A DNA stretch of 64,000 nucleotides from Streptomyces sp. TSRI0107. GTDB lineage: Bacteria; Actinomycetota; Actinomycetes; Streptomycetales; Streptomycetaceae. A program made the translations under genes and the position numbers. Location of the stretch: contig NZ_LIVZ01000001.1 of the NCBI RefSeq assembly GCF_001905845.1, positions 310,001 to 374,000 on the forward strand. Direction: 5' to 3'. The notes under the pieces are model-generated. The model saw nothing but the letters and a program-made list of their open reading frames with translations. It searched no databases and was not told where the DNA came from. The number at the start of each line of letters is the position of its first letter. Within the stretch, counting starts at the first letter, position 1. This document shows positions 8,603 through 15,673 of this stretch, in pieces.

Positions 8603-10154
8603 GGGAGGCCTCCGTTTCCGTATCCGTTTCCGCAGGAGTGGTGGGGGCGGCGGGGGTGCTGACGGCGAGCGCCATGACGGCGTCCTGGGTGGCCTGCCCG
8701 GCGGCGAGTTCACCGGCGATCCGGCCTTGCGCCATAACCAGGACCCGGTCGCTCATGCCGAGGACCTCCGGCAGATCGCTGGAGATCATCAGCACGGCGG
8801 CGCCCGCGGCCGTCAACTCGTTGATCAGCTGGTAGATCTCGACCTTCGCGCCGACGTCGATACCGCGCGTCGGCTCGTCGAGGATCAGCACCTTGGTGTC
8901 GGCGAGCAGCCACTTGCCGATGACGACCTTCTGCTGGTTGCCGCCGGACAGAGTGCGCACATGCTGCCCGAGGCCCGCCATCCGCACGCCGAGCTGCCCG
9001 GCGATCCGCGCGGCGGCCTCGCGCTGCCCCTTGAGGTCGACGAGCCCCGCGCGGGTGGCCTTGCGCAAGGTCACCAGCCCCAGGTTCTCCTCGACCGAGG
9101 CGTCCAGCACCAGCCCCTGCCCCTTGCGGTCCTCGGGGACGAGCCCGATCCCGGCGGCCATCGCCGCGTTGACGTCGTGCCCGCGCAGGCGACTGCCCGC
9201 GACCTTCACGGCACCCTTGTCGTACGGGTCGGCCCCGAACACCGCCCGCACGACCTCCGTCCGCCCGGCGCCGACCAGCCCCGCGACACCGACGACCTCA
9301 CCGGCCCGCACCTCGAAGCTGACGTCGTGGAAGACACCGTCCCGGGTGAGCCCCTCCACGGAGAGCAGCGCGGGACCGGTCTCGGCGCGCTCACGCGGAT
9401 ACTGCTGCTCGATCGACCGTCCGACCATGAGCCGCACGAGCTCGTCCTCGGGGGTGGAGGCGGGCACCTGCCCCACACTCCGCCCGTCCCGGATGACGGT
9501 CACCCGGTCCCCGAGGGCGGCGATCTCCTCCAGGTGATGCGTGATGAACACGATTCCGACGCCGTCCTCGCGCAGGGCACGCACGATCGCGAACAGCCTC
9601 TCCACCTCTTCGGTGGTCAGCACGGCCGTCGGCTCGTCCATGATCAGCACGCGCGCGTCCAGACTGAGCGCCTTGGCGATCTCGACCATCTGGAGCCGCG
9701 CGATACCCAGGTCCCGGACACGCGCGCGTGGCGACACGTCGACCCCGACGCGCTCCAGCAGCACGGCGGCCTCGGCCTCCATCCGCTTCCGGTCGATCAT
9801 CCCGAGACGACGCGGCTGCCGGCCCAGGAAGATGTTCTCGGCGACGGTGAGGTCGGGGACGAGATTGAACTCCTGGTAGATGGTCGCGATCCCGAGCCGC
9901 TCGGCGTCCTGCGCCCCGCCGATCCGCGTCTCCTCACCCCCGACCACGATCCGCCCGGCGTCGGGACGGTAGGCGCCGGAGAGCATCTTGATGAGCGTGC
10001 TCTTGCCGGCTCCGTTCTCACCGAGCAGGACGTGCACCTCACCGCGGCGCAGATCGAAGTCGACACCGTCGAGGGCGACCACGCCGGGGAAGGCCTTGCG
10101 GATGCCTTCGATACGCAGCAACTCGTCACGCTGCAACTCGTCGGGGTCGCTCAC
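8592..10154 (-). CDS. rbsA: Ribose/monosaccharide ABC transporter ATP-binding protein
   Basis: 520-aa ATPase with two ABC modules, as in the CUT2 class of sugar importers. The first module has Walker A GENGAGKST (residues 45-53) and Walker B LIMDEPTAVL. The second module has a degenerate Walker A (GLVGAGRTE), as is usual for RbsA, and an intact signature (LSGGNQQK) and Walker B (LILDEPTRGID). GTG start overlaps the rbsR stop (GTGA). It energises the fused RbsCB channel encoded next. Confidence 0.96.
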   Translation of the reverse strand: MSDPDELQRDELLRIEGIRKAFPGVVALDGVDFDLRRGEVHVLLGENGAGKSTLIKMLSGAYRPDAGRIVVGGEETRIGGAQDAERLGIATIYQEFNLVPDLTVAENIFLGRQPRRLGMIDRKRMEAEAAVLLERVGVDVSPRARVRDLGIARLQMVEIAKALSLDARVLIMDEPTAVLTTEEVERLFAIVRALREDGVGIVFITHHLEEIAALGDRVTVIRDGRSVGQVPASTPEDELVRLMVGRSIEQQYPRERAETGPALLSVEGLTRDGVFHDVSFEVRAGEVVGVAGLVGAGRTEVVRAVFGADPYDKGAVKVAGSRLRGHDVNAAMAAGIGLVPEDRKGQGLVLDASVEENLGLVTLRKATRAGLVDLKGQREAAARIAGQLGVRMAGLGQHVRTLSGGNQQKVVIGKWLLADTKVLILDEPTRGIDVGAKVEIYQLINELTAAGAAVLMISSDLPEVLGMSDRVLVMAQGRIAGELAAGQATQDAVMALAVSTPAAPTTPAETDTETEASRGH

Positions 10155-11170
10155 GGCGTACTCCTTCGTACCGGGGAGGGGGTTTCACCGCAGGAGCGGC
10201 GTACGACGAGTCGGGCGTGCAGGGTCACGGACCGCGGGGTCCGCCCCTCGATGCGGTCCACCAGGGCCCGTACGGCGGCCCGGCCCAGCTCGCCCGTCGG
10301 CTGGGCGATCGCCGTGATCGGCGGATCGGTGTGCACGAACCAGCGGATGTCGTCGAACGCGGCGAGCGCGATGTCGTCCGGTACGCGCAGCCCACGCGCG
10401 CGTACGGCGTCCAGCGCGCCCAGCGCCATCAGGTTGTCGGCGGCGAAGACGACCTCGGGCGGCTCGGGCAGGTCCAGGAAGCCCTCGGTGACCCGGCGTC
10501 CGCTCTCGGCCTGGAAGTCGCCCTGGCCGATGTAGGCGTCGGGGAGCGGCAGCCCGTACTCGGCCATGGCCTCCCGGAACGCGGCCACGCGCTCGCTGCC
10601 GGTGGTGGTCGCGGCGGGGCCCGCGATGATGGCGAGCCGCCGGTGCCCGAGCCCGTGCAGGTGCGCGACGAGGTCCCGTACGGCGTCCCGCCCGTCCGCG
10701 CGGACCACGGGTACGTCGACCCCGGGGATCCACCGGTCCACGAACACCATCGGCGTCCCCGCGCGGGCGGCGTCCAGCATCAGCGGGGAGCCGCCGTCCG
10801 TGGGGGAGACGAGCAGCCCGTCGATCCGCCGGTCGAGCAGCGTACGGACGTGATGATCCTGGAGCTCGGGCCGCTCGTCGGCGTTGCCGATGATGACGCT
10901 GTACCCGAGCGCGCGGGCCTCCTCCTCGACGGAACGGGCCAGCTCGGTGAAGTACGGGTTGAGGACGTCGCTGATGACCAGGCCGAGCGTGCGGGTCTGA
11001 TCGGTACGCAGCGACCGGGCGACGGCGTTCGGCCGGTACCCCAGCGCCTCGACGGCGGCCAGCACACGGGCCCGCGCGTCGGCACTGACCGACGGATGAT
11101 CGTTCAGTACCCGCGAAACCGTGGCCACGGAGACGCCGGCCTCGGCAGCGACGTCCTTGATGCTCGCCAT
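10151..11170 (-). CDS. rbsR: LacI-family repressor of the ribose operon
   Basis: 339-aa LacI regulator: HTH MASIKDVAAEAGVSVATVSR, hinge AVARSLRTDQTRTLGLVIS, then a ribose-binding-protein-like effector domain (FVDRWIPGVDVPVVRADGRD, DNLMALGALDAVR, FDDIRWFVHTDPPITAIAQP). ATG at 11170 is preceded by GAGGAGGT (plus strand 11179-11187). It is the first gene of the operon rbsR-A-CB-K-D, and two operator-like sites lie immediately upstream, implying autorepression relieved by ribose or a phosphorylated derivative. Confidence 0.93.
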   Translation of the reverse strand: MASIKDVAAEAGVSVATVSRVLNDHPSVSADARARVLAAVEALGYRPNAVARSLRTDQTRTLGLVISDVLNPYFTELARSVEEEARALGYSVIIGNADERPELQDHHVRTLLDRRIDGLLVSPTDGGSPLMLDAARAGTPMVFVDRWIPGVDVPVVRADGRDAVRDLVAHLHGLGHRRLAIIAGPAATTTGSERVAAFREAMAEYGLPLPDAYIGQGDFQAESGRRVTEGFLDLPEPPEVVFAADNLMALGALDAVRARGLRVPDDIALAAFDDIRWFVHTDPPITAIAQPTGELGRAAVRALVDRIEGRTPRSVTLHARLVVRRSCGETPSPVRRSTP

Positions 11171-11189
11171 CGCCGGTTCCACCTCCTCG

Positions 11190-11234
11190 TGGAATCGATT
11201 ACATCGGTGCTGGGGGTGATTGGAATCGATTACA
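11190..11234 (-). promoter_or_regulatory. Paired LacI-type operators upstream of rbsR
   Basis: The 14-mer TGTAATCGATTCCA (minus strand) occurs twice as an exact direct repeat at 11190-11203 and 11221-11234, 31 bp apart (about three helical turns). Each copy is a near-perfect palindrome around ATCGAT, the typical form of a LacI-family operator. The proximal copy lies next to the ribosome binding site of rbsR. Inferred function: repressor binding with possible cooperative contact between dimers. Confidence 0.8.
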
Positions 11235-11798
11235 CGGGGGTTGATCAAGCCCGGGGGGTGTTGTCGCAACCGGATTGTGATGTGGGGGGCTCGGATGAGC
11301 GGGGGTGATGAGGGGGCGGCGTTTTCGGCGCCGCGTGCTTGAGATGTGGCTGTTGGGGCCGCCCGCTTCTTGGTCAGTGTCGTGCTTCCGCGAGCCGAGT
11401 AAAGGGCGCTTCACTCCGCTGCGCTGCGTTCCGCGTCGGCTCCGCCGATGGGCCTGCGGCCCACCCTTGACTCGGCTCGCTCCAGCACGGGGGAGAAGCG
11501 AGCGGGCGGCCCGGAGAGTGGGGGCCCTCTGTCGGTTTCCGGTGCCGGGGGTTGGCTTGTTGGGCGGGGCGGGGGCGCGTCGGCGGGATGGGGGCACGCC
11601 GGGTGGGCTTGGCGGCTTTCGGTCGGTGGGGGGTGATGGTCGGTTGGGGGGGGTGACGGGCGGGGGGATGGTTGGAAGGTTTGGGACGCCGAGTGGGAGG
11701 GGCGGCGTAATCGGGAGGCGGGGGTGGCCGTGATGGGCTGGCCCAAAGGTTCCGATGGTCCAGGTTGGCCGGAGGTGTGAGGGCATGGCCCTGGGTGC
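11235..11798. other. Non-coding stretch with a large imperfect inverted repeat
   Basis: About 560 bp without a convincing gene; the open frames here have arbitrary composition. A 17-bp arm GCGAGCCGAGTAAAGGG (11390-11406) pairs with 11465-11481 at 16 of 17 positions. Between the arms are small hairpins (TCGGC-TCC-GCCGA; TGGGCC-TGC-GGCCCA), so the segment could fold into a multi-branched structure. The following 11560-11750 is G-rich on the plus strand. Terminators of the flanking genes are not obvious. Confidence 0.5.
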
Positions 11799-12731
11799 TC
11801 ATTGCTCCTGGCGGAGTTTGTCGAGCTCCTTCGCGAAGGCCTTCATCTCCGCGATCAGATGGTCGCGTGCGGTCGCCTGCGTCTTGTCGCCCTGGTCCTT
11901 GAACGCGTCGCTGAAATGTGGCTGGAGCTGGGTCCACCAGCCGAAGTCCAGCATCGCCCACGCCTGCGGACACAGCGGGGCGCGGGTTTTCGGGAGGTAG
12001 CCCGCGTCGACCAGGGGCCCGTGGAACTTCTTCGGGTCGCTTCCCTCCAGGTAGCAGAGGAAGTTGAAGACGCGTTGCTGGGTGACGGGGTGATCGCTCG
12101 AGAGCCCTTCCAGCGTCAGCTTGCCCTCCTCGCGGGCGAGCTCGTCGAAGAGGAGTGCGGCTGCCAGCGATGGGCCCGGTCCGACCTCGTTGACGGTGTA
12201 GAACGAGGCGAACCCGTCGGCGGCGTCCTCTTCGAGGCCGAGGTTCGCGAGCAGGAGCTGACGCTGGAGGGCGTGGCCCATCTCGTGGCCGAAGACGAAC
12301 TGGGTCGACAGTGCGGTCAGGTCGTCGGTGTTGTAGCTGGCCGGGGGGAACGGAGCGGGGCGCTCGACCGTCTTGACCACCTTGCCGAGGACTTCCTGGA
12401 TCTGGGTCAGGAACGGCGGGGGCACGAAGATCGTCCTGCCGTCGGGCTGGGTGACCGCGTCGGTGACCCCCGGTGGGACCTTGTCGGTGACCTTCACGAC
12501 CATGTCGTGGGGGAGGGCGACCGAGGCGTTCACCCAGTCGGCGACCTGCTCCAGCACGCGGGACTTTTGGATGACGGTCACGGCCTGCTGGTCCTTCGGC
12601 TTGATCGTGTCGTCCTCGTAGACGACCGTGACCTTGCCGTTCGCGTCGTCGGCCTTGTCGCTGCCGGCGGCGCAGGAGACGACTGTGAAGCCGGCGATGA
12701 GCAGTGTCCCCGCGAAAGCTGTCCTCCACAT
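11799..12731 (-). CDS. DUF4344-type lipoprotein metallopeptidase
   Basis: 310-aa predicted lipoprotein. The N-terminus (MWRTAFAGTLLIAGFTVVSC) is a signal peptide ending in a lipobox with the lipidated cysteine at residue 20. The central HEMGH (in FVFGHEMGHALQRQ) is a zinc-metallopeptidase HExxH motif, followed by an EEDAADGFASF segment that may give the third ligand, as in DUF4344 proteins. ATG 12731 is chosen because it puts the signal peptide at the N-terminus; the frame continues upstream with non-secretory sequence. Monocistronic; substrate unknown. Confidence 0.82.
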   Translation of the reverse strand: MWRTAFAGTLLIAGFTVVSCAAGSDKADDANGKVTVVYEDDTIKPKDQQAVTVIQKSRVLEQVADWVNASVALPHDMVVKVTDKVPPGVTDAVTQPDGRTIFVPPPFLTQIQEVLGKVVKTVERPAPFPPASYNTDDLTALSTQFVFGHEMGHALQRQLLLANLGLEEDAADGFASFYTVNEVGPGPSLAAALLFDELAREEGKLTLEGLSSDHPVTQQRVFNFLCYLEGSDPKKFHGPLVDAGYLPKTRAPLCPQAWAMLDFGWWTQLQPHFSDAFKDQGDKTQATARDHLIAEMKAFAKELDKLRQEQ

Positions 12732-12869
12732 GGTCGAGTGCAGAGCTCCCTCGCAGATCCGGAACCAGCTGAGCGTCGGCCCCGCCGGGGTGACACGCCC
12801 AGCATGTCCACGCATCTCGACGCCTGTCGCGCCGGGCTCCGCCAACGGGTGGGCAAGCCCGGCACCGGC

Positions 12870-13754
12870 TCACTCCGTTTCGAACAGCTCCGCCGCGTCC
12901 GTGGCCTGCACGGCTCGCTTGGCCCAGACGTCGAGCTGGTCCAGGTCCGTGCAGTTGTTCACTCGCTCACGAACGGTGTCGGGCACGGGGATGCCACGCC
13001 ACTGCAGGATCTGAAGCACCATCTCGGCCTTCCCCTCGGCCCGCCCCTGCTCCCGCCCTTCCTCGCGTACCTGCTCGGCCAGCGGGTGTCGCCAGAAGTA
13101 CTGGATCGCCGTCATGAGGTCCCTCCACATCTGCTTCGCCTGGGGATCGGCCAGGCATGAGTCGACGAACTGCACGAAGACCGCGGCACTGTCGGAGTCG
13201 ATGGTCCGCAGGGCGGATGCCAGGGCTTCCAGTATGGCCGGGGCCTGCCGGCCGCGCCCGTGTGTCATGGCCGAGAGCACCGCGAGGGGTACGTCCCTCT
13301 CGGCTTGCCGCTCGTCCGCGATCACCGGCACGTTGTCCGGGCCCAGCACAAGCGGTCTTACCGTCAGGGAGTCCCAGCCCGGGAAGCCGAACCGGATCGG
13401 CTGCGAAGCCCACTTCGCCGTCGCGCGGCTCTGGGTGATGACGATGAGCACCGGCTCGCACCGGTACTTCTCGTGCAGGTAGGACAGGTAGTAGGGCCAG
13501 CTGCCCCGCTTGCGGGGGTCCACCTCCCCCTGCGACTCGACGACGAGGAGGTACGTGCCCTCGTCCGTCTCCGCTCGCAGCAGCGTGTCCACTCGGCGCT
13601 CGACCGGTTCGATCTCCGTCAGGTCGACGTTCAGTGCGGCGATCTCCCGTGGTTCGGGAAACGGCACGTGCAGCACCCGCTGTAACGCCCGGGTCAACAA
13701 CGCCGGGTCCTTCTGGAAGATCCGGTGCAACGCCTCATGCGACGAACCGACCAT
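12870..13754 (-). CDS. Rpn/YhgA-like PD-(D/E)XK nuclease family protein
   Basis: 294-aa protein. The N-terminal half resembles the PD-(D/E)XK fold of Rpn recombination-promoting nucleases, with the catalytic segment LLRAETDEGTYLLVVESQGE where the family shows D...(E)xQ. A C-terminal charged segment (REEGREQGRAEGKAEMVLQI) is the characteristic tail of this family. ATG 13754 follows GGAGG by 7 nt and overlaps the last base of the upstream ATPase stop, indicating coupling. Family members cleave DNA and were once called transposases; the role in Streptomyces is unclear. Confidence 0.75.
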   Translation of the reverse strand: MVGSSHEALHRIFQKDPALLTRALQRVLHVPFPEPREIAALNVDLTEIEPVERRVDTLLRAETDEGTYLLVVESQGEVDPRKRGSWPYYLSYLHEKYRCEPVLIVITQSRATAKWASQPIRFGFPGWDSLTVRPLVLGPDNVPVIADERQAERDVPLAVLSAMTHGRGRQAPAILEALASALRTIDSDSAAVFVQFVDSCLADPQAKQMWRDLMTAIQYFWRHPLAEQVREEGREQGRAEGKAEMVLQILQWRGIPVPDTVRERVNNCTDLDQLDVWAKRAVQATDAAELFETE

Positions 13755-14164
13755 CACGCTGCCTCCAACTCGCACCACACGTACTTCCCCCGGTCGCCGT
13801 GACTCGCCAGCGGGTGCCACCCCCACAGAGCGGCGCAGGCCCGTACCAGTGCGAGCCCCCGCCCCTCCTCCAACTCCGTCACCTGCTCGCAGGTCACCGG
13901 TGGTTCCGGTGGTTCCGGATCCGTGTCCCACGCCCCGATGCGGAGCGTCCCCGGCGGTGTCCAGCGCACCCGCAGGGCGGCCGGCCCCTTGGTGTGCCGT
14001 ACGGCGTTGGAGATCAGCTCCGTCGCCAACAGCTCGGCGGCGTCGGTGATGTCGCTCAGCCCGTGCATGGTCAGGATCAGGCGGAGGGTGCGGCGGCTGA
14101 TGGTGACGGCACGGAGGTCGTTCGGGATGGAGAGGGAGTACACCCACGGTTCGCTATCGGGCAT
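13754..14164 (-). CDS. RsbW-like ATP-binding (HATPase_c) regulatory protein
   Basis: 136-aa single-domain GHKL ATPase of the anti-sigma/serine kinase type. It shows an N-box (ELLATELISNAVRHT) and a G-box-like segment (ELEEGRGLALVRACA). In Streptomyces such proteins are very numerous and are commonly found next to XRE/DUF397 pairs, as here: it diverges from the WhiJ-like gene at 14390. It probably binds or phosphorylates a partner protein. Coupled to the downstream Rpn-like gene. Confidence 0.86.
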   Translation of the reverse strand: MPDSEPWVYSLSIPNDLRAVTISRRTLRLILTMHGLSDITDAAELLATELISNAVRHTKGPAALRVRWTPPGTLRIGAWDTDPEPPEPPVTCEQVTELEEGRGLALVRACAALWGWHPLASHGDRGKYVWCELEAA

Positions 14165-14389
14165 GCGTCAACTCCGTCAGGTCGGTTGGGAGTCATGGGG
14201 AGGGGCGGGCGGTGTCATGTCGCCGCGTCATGGCAGGAGGGAGCGGTGCGCTTCCGGCGCCCCGGTTTCGCACGGTGTGCGTTGCTTCGCTGAAAGTAGG
14301 GCCACAATTTGGGACCGTGCAAGTCGTTGCCGTAATCTGCCGCTCGAACGAGTTGCTGCCGCCCGGTAGTTGAGAGCAAGGAGGGACCC

Positions 14390-15241
14390 ATGCCGCGCAG
14401 GCGACAGCCCACCGCTCGACAGGAGCGCCTGGGCGCTGAACTGCGCAAACTGCGTGAGGCTGCCGGCCTCAAAGGGCGGGATGCCGCCGCGCTGCTCGGA
14501 ACGGACTCGACTCAGGTAAGCCAGATCGAGTTCGGTACGGCAGGCGTGAGTGAGGAACGTGTCAGGCGGCTGGCGGCTCACTACTCCTGTGCGGACGCCG
14601 AACTGATCGAGGCGCTCGTGGCAATGGCCACGGACGGGACCCGAGGCTGGTGGGAGGAGTTCCGCGGCCACTTGCCCACCGCTTTCCTCGACCTCGCCGA
14701 GCTGGAGTTCCACGCCTGCTACCGCTGGGACGTGGACTTCTTGCATGTCCCCGGCCTTCTGCAGACCGAGGACTACGCCCGAGCGCTCTTCTCCTATGTG
14801 AACCCTGAGTTCCCGCAGGACGAGGTGGCCCGCAGGGTGGAACACCGCATGAAGCGCAGGGTCATCATCGAAGGTGCCGACCCGATCCCGTACGAGGCGG
14901 TGATCCACGAAGCGGCACTACGCATCAGGGTGGGCAGCCGAGCCGCAGCACGGGCTCAGCTGACCCGTGTGCTGGAGCTCTCTGAAGCAGACCACGTCAA
15001 CGTGCGCGTCATCCCCTTCGATCTGGACGACTTCGGCGGAGCCGGCAGCGCCATGGTGTACGCGGGTGGCCCGGTCTCTCAGCTGGACACTGTGGTGCGC
15101 GACGGCCCTCACGCCACGTCGTTCATTGACGCCCAAGCTCAACTGGACCGCTTTCGAACGCTCTTCCGTAGGCTGGAGGCAGTGTCCCTGGAGCCTGAAC
15201 GCTCGCGGGACTTCATTCATCGGCTGGCGAAGGAGCTGTGA
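14390..15241 (+). CDS. WhiJ-like XRE-family regulator with DUF5753
   Basis: 283 aa: an N-terminal XRE helix-turn-helix (LRKLREAAGLKGRDAAALLG, TQVSQIEFG) and a C-terminal DUF5753 domain (WDVDFLHVPGLLQTEDYARA, VIHEAALRIRVG, VRVIPFDL). AAGGAGG (about 14379-14385) precedes the ATG. The family includes WhiJ, a developmental regulator of S. coelicolor, which acts with a small DUF397 partner; two DUF397 genes follow directly. DNA-binding repressor of local or developmental genes is inferred. Confidence 0.92.
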   Translation: MPRRRQPTARQERLGAELRKLREAAGLKGRDAAALLGTDSTQVSQIEFGTAGVSEERVRRLAAHYSCADAELIEALVAMATDGTRGWWEEFRGHLPTAFLDLAELEFHACYRWDVDFLHVPGLLQTEDYARALFSYVNPEFPQDEVARRVEHRMKRRVIIEGADPIPYEAVIHEAALRIRVGSRAAARAQLTRVLELSEADHVNVRVIPFDLDDFGGAGSAMVYAGGPVSQLDTVVRDGPHATSFIDAQAQLDRFRTLFRRLEAVSLEPERSRDFIHRLAKEL

Positions 15242-15245
15242 GGCC

Positions 15246-15443
15246 ATGACCCCCGAGACCTGGCGGAAGTCGTCATACTCCGGCGGCGGCGAAGGCAATG
15301 CCTGCGTGGAGGTCGACCAGAGTCACTCCCGCATAGCCATCCGCGACTCCAAGGCCCCGGCCAGAGCTCACCTCACCTTCCCGGCCGATGCCTTCACCGC
15401 CTTCCTCGAAGCCCTGAAGAAGCCGACGCAGGCACGGCCATGA
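15246..15443 (+). CDS. DUF397 protein, copy 1
   Basis: 65-aa DUF397 protein (TWRKSSYSGGGEGNACVEV, then IAIRDSKAPARAHLTFPADA). DUF397 proteins are partners of WhiJ-type regulators and are thought to relieve or modulate their DNA binding. ATG lies 4 bp after the regulator stop. Its last 4 bp overlap the next, closely similar gene (ATGA). Confidence 0.92.
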   Translation: MTPETWRKSSYSGGGEGNACVEVDQSHSRIAIRDSKAPARAHLTFPADAFTAFLEALKKPTQARP

Positions 15444-15634
15444 CTACCCCGGGTACTTGGCGGAAGTCGTCCTACTCCGGCGAGGGCGACGGCAACGAGT
15501 GCGTGGAGGTCGCCACCTCTCACACACGCATAGCCATCCGTGACTCCAAGACCCCGGCCAGAACCCCCCTCACCTTCCCGGCCGACGCCTTCGCCGCCTT
15601 CCTCGAAGCCCTCAAGAACCCCCCGCGCCCCTGA
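15440..15634 (+). CDS. DUF397 protein, copy 2
   Basis: 64-aa paralogue of the preceding gene (TWRKSSYSGEGDGNECVEV, IAIRDSKTPARTPLTFPADA). Most residues and many synonymous bases are shared, so this is a tandem duplication. Two antagonists for one regulator would allow different inputs or dosage. Translationally coupled (ATGA) to copy 1. Confidence 0.92.
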   Translation: MTTPGTWRKSSYSGEGDGNECVEVATSHTRIAIRDSKTPARTPLTFPADAFAAFLEALKNPPRP

Positions 15635-15673
15635 CAAGTACCCACTGTCACACCCCACCGGTACCGTCGGATC

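Noticed and set aside
11305..11733. 142-codon frame in the gap after rbsR
   Set aside because: Arg/Gly-rich, codon positions do not show the usual third-base GC bias, and it crosses the foldback element.
12870..13754. Rpn-like gene as part of an insertion sequence
   Set aside because: Family members were once named transposases, but there are no terminal inverted repeats or target duplications, and the gene is translationally coupled to a resident ATPase gene.
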